This document shows positions 15,651-27,700 of a stretch of DNA of 64,000 nucleotides, piece after piece (positions within the stretch are counted from its first letter, which is position 1; the number at the start of each line of letters is the position of its first letter). The stretch lies in the NCBI GenBank assembly GCA_900554175.1, contig USGK01000002.1:53196-117195 (forward strand), given 5' to 3'. The stretch comes from an uncultured Clostridium sp. (GTDB taxonomy: Bacteria > Bacillota > Clostridia > TANB77 > CAG-508). A model generated the notes under the pieces. That model made no database searches. It saw nothing but the letters and a program-made list of their open reading frames with translations, and was not told the origin of the DNA. A program made the position numbers and the translations under genes.

Positions 15651-18230
15651 TTACTTTTCAATCCATTTGACTAAATCTAAATTTTCACTGTCTAAAAGCA
15701 TTTCATGAACTGGCATAACTCTGAATGTATATCCATAATTTCCACCAGTTTCTAAAGATATTTTAGCACTGTATTTATATCTTCTATATTCTTCTTCTTT
15801 ACTAATTAATTTCATTGGTACTATTTTTATATCTTCAACTCTACCATCATCTGAAATTTTTCCACAATATACTTCAACTCTTATGTTGTCTACACTTATA
15901 TTTGGTAAAGTAACTTTACAAGTAACCTCAATTTTTTCTCCTGCATCTATTTTTACGTTTTCAGGATTATCTGATTGTTCTATTAATATATTTTGCCAGT
16001 TTTGCTTCATATCTTTTTTCCAGTTAACAAATTGAATTACATTTTCTAAATCTTTGAAATACTTGTTAGTATTTTCAATTAGAGGCATATATAATTTTTC
16101 CATATAATCTACAAGCATTCTAGCTGTGCTATATTTTCCACCTGTAGTTATAATTGAATTTTTCATTATTTCCATCCACTTTTCTGAATATGTGTCATCG
16201 GATTCTCTATCATAAAAGGCTGGTATTATTTTATTCTCTAACGTGTTATATATACTCATACTATCTGCTCTATCTTGATCTTGATATGATGCGTATTCTT
16301 CATTTGTTCCAATAACCCATCCATTTGTTTGATCATATCCTTCAGCCCACCATCCATCTGATACGCTGAAATTTACAACACCATTTACAGATGCTTTTTG
16401 TCCACTTGTTCCAGATGCTTCCATTGGTCTTCTTGGAGTATTTAACCATACATCTACTCCACTTACTAAATATCTTGACATTGCCATATTATAGTTTTCC
16501 AACAAGAAAATCTTTCCTTTAAATTGTGGTTTTAATGATAATTCATGTATATTTTTTATTAAATCTTGCCCTTCTTTATCTGCTGGATGAGCCTTTCCTG
16601 CAAATAATATTCTTACAGGTCGCTCTGTATTATTTAATATTTCTGTTATTCTTTCTAAGTCGTTAAATATTAAAGTTGCTCTTTTATATGTAGCAAATCT
16701 TCTTGCAAATCCAATTATTAAATCATTTGTTGAAAGTTCTGATGTAATTTGTCTAATTTCATCATAATTAATGCCTGCTTTTCTTAATCTTTCTGTTGTA
16801 TTTTGTTTTACCAAATCTATTAATTTTTGCTTTCTTTCAATATGTGCTGCCCATAATTCATCATTTGGTATATTTTTTATTCTTTTCCATGTTTCATCTA
16901 AATAAATTCTATCTTGCCAATATGGAGTAGTTGGTGTACATAAATATTTATTATATAATTCTTTTAAGTTTGCTGCAAGCCATGTACATGTATGAATACC
17001 ATTTGTTACATACGTAATTGGCGATTCATTTGCTGCTATATTGGGCCATACTTCTCCAAATAGTTCTCTTGAAACTTCTCCATGAAGTTTACTTACTCCA
17101 TTTTTCTTTCCTGCTATTTTTAATGCAAAGATTCCCATATTAAAACCTGATTCTAAATCTGTACATGGTTTCATTCCTAATTTTAGGAATTCTTCTTCAT
17201 CTAAACCTAGACGTGGCCAAAAGTCCGAGAAATATCTTATCATTAAATCAAGTGGAAATATATCATTTCCAGCTGGAACAGGTGTATGTGTTGTAAATAC
17301 AGTTTTTGATGATGTTATTTCTTTTGCAACTTCAAAAGAAACCTTCTTTTCTTCCATTATATTTTTTATAACTTCTAAAGTTAAAAAAGCAGAATGACCT
17401 TCATTCATATGATAAATTGTTGGTTTTAATCCCATTATTTTAAGTAGATTTGCTCCTGCCATTCCCAAAATTATTTCTTGTCTTATTCTTGTTTCTTGAT
17501 TTCCTCCATATAATTTTAAAGTGGTTTCTCTATCTTCATTTATATTTTTATCTATATCAGAATCAAGCAAATATAATTTAATTCTACCAACATTTATTTG
17601 CCATACCTTCAAGTAAATCTTTCTACCTAAATATCTAACATATGTTATTAGTTCTTCACCATCTACGTCTTTTACTGGATATATTGGTAAATTCTCTAAA
17701 TCTATATTGCAATATTCTGATTTTTGTACTCCATATCCCTCTATTCTTTGTCTAAAATAACCATTTTTATATAATAAACCTACTCCAACTAATGGAAGTC
17801 CTAAATCACTTGCAGATTTTAAGTGATCTCCTGATAATATTCCAAGTCCCCCTGAATAAATTGGAATTGTTTGATCTAATCCATATTCTGCTGAAAAATA
17901 TGCTATTAAATCTTTTTTATTCTCTGGATATTTTTTATCAAACCAAGTATCTTTACTTGTCATATAATCTTCAAAATTTTTAGCTATTTTTTCATATTCT
18001 TTAACAAAATTTGGGTCGCTTGCTGCTTTTTCTAATCTAGCTTGCGATACTCTTCTTAGAAATTTTATAGGATTCTTATTTACTGTTTCCCATAAATCTT
18101 TATCTATTTTCTTTAATAATCTTAGGTATTCTGTATTCCAACTCCACCATAGATTATTTGCTATCTCTTGTAATTTCTCAATATTTTTTGGTAATTGTGG
18201 ATTAACTGTTATTTTATTAAAAATGTACAT
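15651..18230 (-). CDS. glgP: Alpha-glucan (glycogen/maltodextrin) phosphorylase
   Basis: 859 residues of glycosyltransferase family 35, long subfamily with an extra N-terminal domain (DUF3417, NNLWWSWNTEYLRL at about 27-40). The catalytic core includes IYSGGLGILSGDHLKSASDLG at about 124-144, VTNGIHTCTWLA and RFATYKRATLI. The pyridoxal-phosphate lysine lies in ASGTSGQKASVNG at about 603-615. The enzyme releases glucose 1-phosphate from alpha-1,4-glucans with phosphate, for energy recovery from stored glycogen. It is a single-gene unit with its own SigA promoter and hairpin, and diverges from spoIVA; no other glycogen gene is in the window. Confidence 0.94.
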   Translation of the reverse strand: MYIFNKITVNPQLPKNIEKLQEIANNLWWSWNTEYLRLLKKIDKDLWETVNKNPIKFLRRVSQARLEKAASDPNFVKEYEKIAKNFEDYMTSKDTWFDKKYPENKKDLIAYFSAEYGLDQTIPIYSGGLGILSGDHLKSASDLGLPLVGVGLLYKNGYFRQRIEGYGVQKSEYCNIDLENLPIYPVKDVDGEELITYVRYLGRKIYLKVWQINVGRIKLYLLDSDIDKNINEDRETTLKLYGGNQETRIRQEIILGMAGANLLKIMGLKPTIYHMNEGHSAFLTLEVIKNIMEEKKVSFEVAKEITSSKTVFTTHTPVPAGNDIFPLDLMIRYFSDFWPRLGLDEEEFLKLGMKPCTDLESGFNMGIFALKIAGKKNGVSKLHGEVSRELFGEVWPNIAANESPITYVTNGIHTCTWLAANLKELYNKYLCTPTTPYWQDRIYLDETWKRIKNIPNDELWAAHIERKQKLIDLVKQNTTERLRKAGINYDEIRQITSELSTNDLIIGFARRFATYKRATLIFNDLERITEILNNTERPVRILFAGKAHPADKEGQDLIKNIHELSLKPQFKGKIFLLENYNMAMSRYLVSGVDVWLNTPRRPMEASGTSGQKASVNGVVNFSVSDGWWAEGYDQTNGWVIGTNEEYASYQDQDRADSMSIYNTLENKIIPAFYDRESDDTYSEKWMEIMKNSIITTGGKYSTARMLVDYMEKLYMPLIENTNKYFKDLENVIQFVNWKKDMKQNWQNILIEQSDNPENVKIDAGEKIEVTCKVTLPNISVDNIRVEVYCGKISDDGRVEDIKIVPMKLISKEEEYRRYKYSAKISLETGGNYGYTFRVMPVHEMLLDSENLDLVKWIEK

Positions 18231-18263
18231 TATTTCGTTCCTCCTTGGTATTTTATATATGAT

Positions 18264-18292
18264 ATTATCCTCTAAATTATTTTTTTTGTCAA
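18264..18292 (-). promoter_or_regulatory. SigA promoter of glgP
   Basis: Minus-strand TTGACA (18287-18292) and GATAAT (18264-18269) with a 17-base spacer, 34 bases before the glgP start. Confidence 0.8.
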
Positions 18293-18293
18293 G

Positions 18294-18322
18294 GTATATT
18301 ATTAAAAAATCTCACATATAAA
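18294..18322 (+). promoter_or_regulatory. Possible SigE-type promoter of spoIVA
   Basis: GTATATT (18294-18300) and CATATAAA (18315-18322) are 14 bases apart, close to the mother-cell SigE pattern (TCATATT, then CATACANT). No good SigA promoter is seen here, and spoIVA is SigE-controlled in Bacillus and Clostridium. It almost abuts the glgP -35. Confidence 0.5.
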
Positions 18323-18370
18323 TTTAAAAAAATATTTGTTACTTTTTTAAGTATGTAGGAGGTTAATTAG

Positions 18371-19849
18371 ATGGAAGATTTTGGACTTTATGAAAATATT
18401 GCCAAAAGAACTGATGGTGATATATATGTTGGTGTTGTCGGTCCAGTAAGAACTGGAAAATCAACATTTATAAAAAAATTTATGGATTTACTTGTAATTC
18501 CAAATATTGATAATGATTACAAAAAAGAACGTGCAAAAGATGAATTGCCACAAAGTGCTGGTGGAAAAACAATTATGACAACAGAACCAAAATTTGTACC
18601 TAATGAAGCTATTGATATTACTATAAATGAAAATTTAAAGTTAAAAACAAGACTTGTTGATTGTGTTGGGTATCTAGTTCCAAATAGTATTGGTTATCTA
18701 GAAGATGGAAAACCTAGAATGGTTAAAACTCCTTGGTTTAATGATGAAATTCCTTTTGAACAAGCAGCTGAAATTGGAACCAAAAAAGTAATTGAAGAGC
18801 ATTCAACTATTGGAATTTTAATTACAACAGATGGTTCAATTACAGAAATACCACGTGATGATTATATAAAAGCTGAAGAACGTGTTGCTAAAGAATTAAA
18901 AGCACTTAATAAACCATTTATTATATTACTTAATTGTGCAGATCCACATAGCATGGAATCTTTAAAACTTGCCAATAATTTAAGTGATAAATATAATAAA
19001 ACTGTCATACCAGTAAATTGTGCTGAATTAAATAATGATGATATTACAAATATATTTTCAAAAATGTTATATGAGTTCCCTGTAAGTCAAATCAATTTCA
19101 AATTACCAAAATGGATTAACGCTCTTGATTTGTCTCATCCATTAAAAACCCAAATTTTTAGTGAAATAAAAAATGCTTTTGATGATATATCTATTTTAAA
19201 AAGTGCCTCAAGTTGTGCTGAAAAAATTTCAAATTCAGAAGTCATTACAAGTACCAATGTTGATAACATTGAGCTTGGTACAGGAAACATAAATGTATCA
19301 ATTACACTCAAAGATAATTTATTTTATAAAGTATTAACAGAAATGACTGGTGTAGAAATCCAAAATGAAAGCGATTTATTTAGTATAATTACAGAACTTT
19401 CTCAAATTAAGACAAAATATAGTAAAATTTCTACTGCCTTAGATGAAGTTGACCGTAAAGGTTATGGAATAGTTACTCCTTCTATTGATGATTTAATATT
19501 AGATGAACCTGAAATGGTAAAACAAGGTTCAAGATTTGGTGTAAAATTAAAAGCAACTGCTCCTTCATTGCATATAATAAAAGCTAATATCGAAACTGAA
19601 GTTTCTCCTATTGTGGGTTCTGAAAAACAATCCGAAGATTTAGTAAATTATTTACTTTCAGAATTTGAAAATGATCCTAAAAAAATTTGGAACTCTAATA
19701 TATTTGGAAAAAATCTACATGAACTTGTAAATGAAGGTCTTCAAACTAAACTCTCAAAAATGCCTGAAGAAGCTCAACTAAAACTTCAGGAAACGCTTGA
19801 AAGAATTGTAAATGAGGGCAGTGGAGGATTAATCTGTATTATTTTATAA
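18371..19849 (+). CDS. spoIVA: Stage IV sporulation protein A (coat morphogenetic ATPase)
   Basis: 492 residues, the normal length; ATG preceded by AGGAGG. It has Walker A GPVRTGKST at 24-32, the conserved follow-on DELPQSAGGKTIMTTEPKF region, and VDCVGYLVP in the Walker B area. The middle domain and the short hydrophobic C-terminus (GGLICIIL) match the part that anchors the protein to the forespore membrane through SpoVM. It polymerises with ATP to form the basement layer of the spore coat. Its presence is strong evidence for endospore formation. It is monocistronic, with a terminator at 19879. Confidence 0.98.
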   Translation: MEDFGLYENIAKRTDGDIYVGVVGPVRTGKSTFIKKFMDLLVIPNIDNDYKKERAKDELPQSAGGKTIMTTEPKFVPNEAIDITINENLKLKTRLVDCVGYLVPNSIGYLEDGKPRMVKTPWFNDEIPFEQAAEIGTKKVIEEHSTIGILITTDGSITEIPRDDYIKAEERVAKELKALNKPFIILLNCADPHSMESLKLANNLSDKYNKTVIPVNCAELNNDDITNIFSKMLYEFPVSQINFKLPKWINALDLSHPLKTQIFSEIKNAFDDISILKSASSCAEKISNSEVITSTNVDNIELGTGNINVSITLKDNLFYKVLTEMTGVEIQNESDLFSIITELSQIKTKYSKISTALDEVDRKGYGIVTPSIDDLILDEPEMVKQGSRFGVKLKATAPSLHIIKANIETEVSPIVGSEKQSEDLVNYLLSEFENDPKKIWNSNIFGKNLHELVNEGLQTKLSKMPEEAQLKLQETLERIVNEGSGGLICIIL

Positions 19850-19878
19850 TTAATTTTTATGAATTTTAATAAACAACA

Positions 19879-19916
19879 GAAAGAGCTTTACAAAACGTAA
19901 AACTCTTTCATTTTTT
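19879..19916 (+). terminator. Terminator of spoIVA
   Basis: Stem GAAAGAGCTTTAC with GTAAAACTCTTTC (12 of 13 pairs) followed by TTTTTT after one A. It lies between convergent genes. Confidence 0.85.
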
Positions 19917-19929
19917 AATCAGAATACAA

Positions 19930-20454
19930 TTACTTTATAGTATCGGGGATTATTGGTTTGCATCGAGAATCCCCAAATTCTCTAAATTGCTCTGGGAATT
20001 TTATATCATCCCCTAAAATAGAACATTCAAACATTCTAAAAGCGAATTCATTTGAATAATTGTGCCACATTACAAAATAGCATACATCATCCTCAAGAAT
20101 GAGAAAATTACCTTTCTGTTTCTTAATTTTCTTTTTTATAGGAATTAAGTTAACAAAGCCTGATATATAATATCCTTCTCTTATATTACCTTTTATATGC
20201 CAAAAATTTATAATTGGCACACATTTTTCAGCAGACCTTTCAAATTCCTTATAATCTGGATGAGGATCTTTTATTTTGAACACTTCTCCTGTTTCAAGAA
20301 TTTTAACGCAATTTCTTTCTACAATACAAACTTCTGCCCGTATTGTTTTTTCCTGGAGATCTCCTATCAAAAGATATCTTTGTCCTACAAATGGTATCTG
20401 CCATTTTCTTCTATTATCTACCGATGCAAGAATATAATTTTTAATTGTTGTCAC
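19930..20454 (-). CDS. Orphan hypothetical protein
   Basis: 174 residues, not recognised. The start is GTG at 20454 (GGAGG plus 8 bases); an adjacent TTG at 20457 is the alternative. It is beta-rich and soluble, with no signal peptide or membrane span. The N-terminal half (VGQRYLLIGDLQEKTIRAEVCIVE, kept here as separate strands) looks like an SH3- or OB-like barrel. Four Cys residues are scattered and do not form a clear metal site. It has a consensus promoter and a structured leader, and is a single-gene unit convergent with spoIVA. Its amino-acid mix (more Cys and Trp) differs from its neighbours, so recent acquisition is possible. Confidence 0.6.
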   Translation of the reverse strand: MTTIKNYILASVDNRRKWQIPFVGQRYLLIGDLQEKTIRAEVCIVERNCVKILETGEVFKIKDPHPDYKEFERSAEKCVPIINFWHIKGNIREGYYISGFVNLIPIKKKIKKQKGNFLILEDDVCYFVMWHNYSNEFAFRMFECSILGDDIKFPEQFREFGDSRCKPIIPDTIK

Positions 20455-20469
20455 CAAAGACTCCTCCTT

Positions 20470-20564
20470 TTAACTTTCTGATTTTTTATAAGCTATTAGC
20501 TTCTGACCTTAAGCTCTTGGCTTATGCGATTTTTCATTTTACCATTTTTTACCATTTTTGTCAA
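20470..20564 (-). promoter_or_regulatory. Promoter with repeated spacer and two-hairpin leader
   Basis: Minus-strand TTGACA (20559-20564) and TAAAAT (20536-20541), 17 bases apart. The spacer and -10 contain a tandem repeat of AAAATGGTAA at 10-base period. The leader then carries two adjacent small hairpins built from AAGC...GCTT arms (about 20487-20524). The repeat looks like an operator and the hairpins like a regulatory or stabilising leader. Confidence 0.6.
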
Positions 20565-20582
20565 TACAAATTTTCTTTTTTA

Positions 20583-21533
20583 TTAATTAAGCATATCTTT
20601 CCTTTTTAACCACATTGTTATTAAAATAGTCATAAAAACCGCTATCAAAATCATTATTATAAATCCAAAAGGACTATTTTCAAAAGGTAGTGCAACATTC
20701 ATCCCCCAAAAACTAGAAATCATAGTAGGAACTGCTAAAATAATAGTAATAGATGTTAAAAATTTCATTACTCCATTCAAGTTATTCGAAATAATAGAAG
20801 CATATGCATCCATAGTCCCATTTAAAATATCACTATAAATTTTAGACATCTCTATTGCTTGTTTATTTTCAGTAATAGCATCTTCTAGTATATCTTCATC
20901 CTCATCGTAAAGTTTTATTATTTTTCCTCTTAATGTTCTTTCCATTACAGCTTCATTTGAACGTATTGATGTTGTAAAATAAACCAAACTCTTGTCCAAA
21001 CTTAATAATTTAAGTAGCTCTTGATTTTTCATAGAGGCCTTAAGAGTTGTTTCCGCTTTTTCAGTTTCTTTATTTATTCTTTTTAAGTAATTCAAATAAT
21101 ATGATGAATTTAAATATAATATTTGAAAAATAAATCTTGTTTTTTTATAAGTTTGAAAATTTTTTACTTTTTTACTTTCAAAACTTTGTATTACAGGATT
21201 TTTTTGAAGAGCAACTGTTATAAAAAAATCATCTCTTACTATAATCATTCCCAGTGGCATTGTAGAATACATATAATCGTCTTGACTCTTTTCAATTATT
21301 GGTACATCAACGACAAAAAGTGTGGTATTATCATCTTCTTCAGTGTCAATTCTAGCTTTTTCTTCGAAATCTAATGCGTCTTTTATAAATCCATCTTGAA
21401 TATTTATATTTTCACATACTTTCTTTATTTCCTCTTCTGACGGTGCAATTAAATTTATCCAACTTCCTTTTTTAAATTCATTAATTTCTTCTAATTGATT
21501 AGTTTCAACATTTGTATTATATATTTTTAACAT
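20583..21533 (-). CDS. corA: CorA-family divalent metal ion channel
   Basis: 316 residues. The ATG at 21533 is preferred to the upstream GTG because AGGGGTG is spaced for the ATG. A large acidic cytoplasmic N-terminal domain and long helices are followed by two C-terminal membrane spans (about 255-275 and 290-310). The signature FWGMNVALPF between them contains the GMN filter motif. CorA pentamers conduct Mg2+ (or Co2+/Ni2+) into the cell. It is a single-gene unit downstream of the large glucan synthase gene, with a 21-bp inverted repeat between them. Confidence 0.93.
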   Translation of the reverse strand: MLKIYNTNVETNQLEEINEFKKGSWINLIAPSEEEIKKVCENINIQDGFIKDALDFEEKARIDTEEDDNTTLFVVDVPIIEKSQDDYMYSTMPLGMIIVRDDFFITVALQKNPVIQSFESKKVKNFQTYKKTRFIFQILYLNSSYYLNYLKRINKETEKAETTLKASMKNQELLKLLSLDKSLVYFTTSIRSNEAVMERTLRGKIIKLYDEDEDILEDAITENKQAIEMSKIYSDILNGTMDAYASIISNNLNGVMKFLTSITIILAVPTMISSFWGMNVALPFENSPFGFIIMILIAVFMTILITMWLKRKDMLN

Positions 21534-21644
21534 CTTTTTCACCCCTGATTTTTTATTTCAACTTTCTTTGATTTTAACAATTTTTGTTTTAAAAGTAAAT
21601 ACTATTTTTTGTTTTTCTACTATTAGTTTGAAATTAAATTAAAC

Positions 21645-21716
21645 AACATTAATTAATTTCAAAAAAGTTATAATTCTTCTTAAAACAAGAGCATATTTTT
21701 GAAATTAATTAATGTT
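21645..21716. repeat. 21-bp perfect inverted repeat in the corA/glucan synthase gap
   Basis: Arms 21645-21665 and 21696-21716 are perfect complements (AACATTAATTAATTTCAAAA onward) with a 30-base loop. It lies 25 bases after the large gene's stop. Neither flank has a T-run, so it is not a typical terminator; it could be an mRNA-stabilising hairpin, a regulatory palindrome or a small MITE-like element. Confidence 0.7.
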
Positions 21717-21740
21717 AAAACTTACTTACTAAATTTTATT

Positions 21741-24700
21741 TTATATTTCAACTTCTACATTAAAAATTTTACCACTTCCATCTAGATAAATCTCATTTTT
21801 TGCATCTTTACCATTAACTAGTACTTTTGTTACTCCTCCATTCTTATGGTTTAAGTTTTTTATTTTTATATTATAAATGCTGTCTTTATATTTATATCTA
21901 ATACTATATTCTTTCCAGCCTTTTGGAATACATGGCGAGAATTTTATCTTGTTGTTCTCAATTCTAAATCCTAAAATATATTCAATTCCTGCTTGATAAT
22001 ACCAACTACTAGAACCTGTATACCATGTCCATCCACCCATTCCAGCTAAGTTTTTAGCTCCATATATATCTGCTGCAATAACATAAGGTTCCACTTTATA
22101 CTTCTCTGCTTCTTCTTTTGTTCTTGAATGTTCTATTGGGTTAATCATTCTATATAATTCAATGGCTTTATCCCCAAACCCTAATAATGCTTCTGCAATA
22201 ATAGCCCAACAACTTCCATGTGTATATTGTCCACCATTTTCTCTAACTCCAGGTACATAAGCTTTAATATATCCTGGATTCAAATCTCCTTTATCAAAAG
22301 GTGGATCTAATAATTTTATTATTCCATTTTTTTTATCAACTAAATAATTTTCTAGATTTTCCATAGAAATAAATTTTTTATCATTATCACCAGCTCCTGA
22401 AATCACTGACCAACTCTGAGCTATTCCATCAATTCTACATTCATCGTTTTCTATCGTACCTAAAACCTTTCCATCATCTGTAAAAGCTCTTTTATACCAT
22501 CTTCCGTCCCATGCTACAGTATTCAAAGCCTTCTTTAGTTCCTCTGAAATCTCTTCATATCTTTTTGCAAGTTCAAAATCTTTTCTTAATTTACATATCG
22601 GTATAAATTTTTTCAAAATATCATATAAGAAAAACCCAAGCCAAACGCTTTCTCCTATTCCTTTTACTCCAACATTACTAAAACCGTCATTCCAATCTCC
22701 AGAACCAATTTTAGGTAATTTTCTTTTACCAAAATTTAGAGATTTATTTATTGCTTTTATACAATGATTATATAAACTTTCTTTTATATCTGTTTCTAAA
22801 TACAAGTCATATCTTTCATCTTGATCTTCTTGCAAAATATCACCTTTTAAAAATGGAAGTTCTATATCTAAAATTTCATAGTCTCCGGTTACTTTTATAT
22901 ATTCTTCTGTGACATATACAAGCCAAAGTAAATCATCTGAAAATTTAGTTCTGATTCCTCTTGATGTTTCTTCATGCCACCAATGTTCAACATCTCCTTC
23001 TATAAACTGATGCTTGCTGTGCAATAAAATTTGTCTTTTCATTCTTTCTGGTAAAGAATACTTTAAAGCCAATGTATCTTGAAGTTGATCTCTAAATCCA
23101 TATGCTCCACCTGATTGATAGAATCCGGATTTAGCAAGAAGTCTACTCGATATAGTTTGATATAAACACCAACCATTTAAAAATATATTTAAAGATTCCA
23201 ATTCAGTGTATACCTGTAATTTTTCTAATACTTCTTTCCAATTATTTTTTACTGCATCCAATTCTTGTTTGCAAATATTAATATCATTATATTTACAAGA
23301 ATATTCTTGAATATCTTTATAATTTTCCTCTGCTCCTAAATTAATAACAAATTCCTTTGATGACATACTTTCTAACTCTACTTTAAATTCTATTGCAATA
23401 CATGGTTTTGTTCCTATTCCTGAATCATTACTTAATTTATCTCTATTTAATCCATCCGGATTAGATATTCCACCTTTTCCTAAAAATGACTTTTTATCTC
23501 CTGTATAGCTTTTTATCTTTAAACATGATGATACATATGCCATACTTTTGAAATTTGATTCATACATATTCTGTGCAATTACCAAATTATTTTTTTCGTC
23601 AAATTTCAATTTTATATACTCATTTGATTTTATTTCATCCTCGCCTAAGACCGGTTTTACAAAATAAACAATTTTTATTTTTTTCTTTTTTAAAGTGTTG
23701 TTTGTCAATTTAATTAAATTAATTTTTATTGAATCTTCTTTTGGTACAAATACGGTATTTTCCTGTAAAATCCCGTTTGATTCATGAATATATTTTGCAT
23801 ATCCAAATCCAAAAATTGACATATAATTATTCTCATCTGGTATCGGATTTTGCCCCAAAGACCATGTTTCTCCTGTTTCCTCATCTTGAATATATATTAT
23901 TTCAGAAGGTATATCTAAAAATGCATTATTTTCCCAAACAGATATCCTATTCAATCTGCAATTCTTATACCATGTATACCCCCCCATACTTTCAGTTACA
24001 ACGGTTCCAAATTTTTCATTTGCTAAAATATGACTCCATACTGTTGGTAATTTATTATTTTTATTTGATTTAATTAAATATTCTTTTCCTGATGGAGAAA
24101 AAGCTCCATATTCATTAAAATATTTTTTATTTTCTTCTTTTAAAATGTCTATATTTTGTATATTATCTTTATTAATTACTGATGTATGTTTGATTTTTTG
24201 TGATTCTTGCTTAGTTTTTAAATATTCTTCTTCTAGATCTTTTATTACATATTCTAAATCACCTTTTTTTGCATCTATACAAATACTTGAAGCAAATTCA
24301 AAAAGTTTCATATCTTCATTCTTAATTTCGTCTTTTGAAAATACGAATATCCCACCTCTTATATTTTTCTTATATGCTAAATGACTATCTAAAATTTTGC
24401 TTTCAATTTCTTCTCTTACATATCTTTCTCCTACACTTTTTTCCTCATCTATAAGAACAATGTCTACTTCCATATTTTTAGTCAATATAAATTCATATAA
24501 TTTTAAAACTGTATTTACAACATAAATATCATTTGCATCCTTTATTTTTAAAACTATTATTGGTAAATCTCCTGAAATTCCATATTTCCAAAAGTCTTCT
24601 CTATTATAAACTTTTGTAGTATCTTTAATGAAATTTTTCTTTAATGGATTTTCAAAAATAATATAAGACAATATTTTTTCAAATAAATTTATTTGTTTTC

Positions 24701-27700
24701 CTTTTATTTGAAGGTATCTGCTCTCTGCTTCACTATTTGCTTTAGAAATTTCAAATGTTCTTTTTACATTTTCTATATTTTTATATTTAGTAAGATGTTC
24801 TTTTGCTTTTTCTCTATCTTCTGAAATTGAAATAATTAAATCAACACTTTTTTTCTCATTTGGTGCTAATTTTATTGTTTTTCTCATTGCAACTACAGGT
24901 TCTGTAGTTAATCCAACTTTATTTGAAAACGGAATTGATTTTTTTATTTTATATGGAATATCTAATTCTCCCCTTACTTGTAGTTTTTCTTTATCTGTTT
25001 CAAACTCGTTATCCACTAAAACTGTTGCATCTGTTGAAAACATTGCTTCCAAAAACATTTCTTTTTCATTGTTTCCACGTTTTCTTCTTTTTACCTCTAA
25101 GATTTTTTCATTTTCATCATAATCCATCATCAAAAATAAACTATTAAAACTTGGATGTGCATAATCTTGTTCTTTACTAGAAAGTATAGGTTCAAATTTA
25201 CAAGAAACTTCTAAACTCTCTTCAGTATTTCCTATATTTTCTAATTCCAACCTTCTTATTTCTACCGCTTCTTCCTGGTCTAAAACCATTCTTAATTTAG
25301 TTTTAATGTTTCCTTCAACTCTTTCAAACTTTACTTGATCTGGCATAAAAAACACTTTTGAATTTTCCTTTGTTACATTAACTGCTTTTTTGGATTTCAC
25401 ATTTTTTATAAAAAATAAAATTCCTTGCATATAATCTTCTGTAATTTTAAATCTATTTACATAAATATTTTTGTATTTACTAAAACCTTCACCAAATTGA
25501 TTTATGGCTACAGTATATTTTTCATTTGAAATCACATTTCCTCTAGTTATCCTATTGTCATCATTATTATATACTGCAGAAGTATAATTTTCATAATCTT
25601 TATATTTTAACTTTTCTAATTTTTCTTTTTGTTCCTTTGTTGTTATAAATGTCTCAGGCATCCTTTCTTGTAATAATATCTCATTTGCTTTTATTTCCGG
25701 ATTTAAAGAAAATCTTTTTTGTAAGATATTTTTATTTATTAAATTATTTATTGAAAGCAATATCAATCCTTGATGATGTGCCATATAGGTTTTTACAACA
25801 CTAAAAGTCTCGTTTTTCTTTTGCCTACTTGGTGTAAAATCTATACTTTCATAAAATCCATATTTGTTATACATACCATATTCTTTTAACAACATCAAGT
25901 TTTGGACTACTTCTTTAGGTTTATCTAAAATTGCTAAAATAGATGCGTAACTTGACACAACCATTTCATCTGCTAGTCCTCTTTTTAGTCCTAGCCAAGG
26001 AATTCCAAAAGCTTTATACTGATAATTATGGTGTAAATCTTTTAAATTAAATGCTGATTCAGATATTCCCCATGGTATATTTAATTTCTTAGAATATTCA
26101 ATTTGACTCATTAATGCAAATTTACATGATTCATCTAATAAACTTCCTTCATATCTTTTTATATTTATATTAGGCATCATATATTCAAAAGCTGTTCCTG
26201 ACCATGAAATTAACCCTTTTCTATTATTTAATATGGTAAGTGTTCTATTTAAGCAATTCCAATGTTTTGTTGGTACATCTTTTTTAGCTATAGCTATAAA
26301 ACTTGCTTGTCTTGCTTCAGATGCAAGCAAATCATAATATGAATCTGTAAGTTTATTTTCTTCTATATTAAATCCTATTGAAAATAATCTATTTTTTTCA
26401 CTATATAAATATGAAAATTCAGCATTATCAATCATATTCGTAATAATTTCTATTAAATCTTTAATACAATCAAATTCATCTTCTAAGCCAATTAAATAAA
26501 CTTTCAAAACAAATAAATATCCAATAAAATTACCACTATCTACTGTTGAAATATATCTAGGATATAATGGCTTTTTAGTCTTAATGTCGTACCAATTATA
26601 TAAATGACCATGCCACTTTTCCAAACTTTCTATTGAATTGAGCATATTTTTTAATAATTCTATTCCTTCTTCTTTAGAAATAAAATTTAAGTCTATACCT
26701 GATACTATAGCAAGCAATGACAGACCTATATTAGTTGATGAAGTTCTATCTACATATTCCTTTTTTCTATCATATTGATAATTATCTGGAATTAAATAAT
26801 TATTTTCTATTGTTAAATTATCTTTGAAAAATTGGAAAGTCTTACTTGCAATTTCTATACAAAAATCCTTTTCATTATTTGATAAATAATCTACTGCATC
26901 TTTTTTGCCTTTAGTTTTACTTATATTACACATAGCAAATGGTGCTACAATCCACATTATCCCAATTATGAAACTTACTAAATCTTTAAATTTATAGCTT
27001 ATTGCACATATTATAACTCCTGCAATTACATTTATGAACATATTTTTATAATATGAACCAACGTCGTTTTTTGAATTTCTTTCTGCTTCTTCTGATGTTG
27101 TCCATTCTAATAAATTTCTTTTCGAAATAATAAGTCTATATAATGTTTTTAAAATACTTTTTAGAGAAATATAAGCTTTATAAGGAATCACACTTAATGT
27201 TAAAGCTGCTCTTATAATACTTCCTATTATCCCATCAAATTTAGGTAAAAATGTTACTTGTTTTTTTTCTCCATCCTTTTTTTGAATTATATGATTTAGA
27301 AACTCTAAAAAAAATGGCATAATTACTATAAAATACAATAAAATAGTTTTTAGATTTACATTTATTTTATACTTATTTCTAATTATAAACAAAAATACTA
27401 TTCCAAAGACTATTGAAATCTCAAATAGACTTCTCCTTAAATTATCAAAAATTTTGTATTTTGATAATAAATTCATTTTTTTATTTTTAAGCCATTCTAT
27501 AATCTGCCAATCTCCTCTAATCCATCTAGAAAGCCTAACCATAAAACTTGAGTATTTAGTTGGATAACCATCCATTAATAATATATCTGAGGCTAAACCA
27601 CATCTCAAATAATTTCCTTCTAATAAATCATGACTTAAAACTTTATTTTCTGGGATTTCATTTTTTAAAACCTTTAAATAACATTCTAAATTAAAAATTC

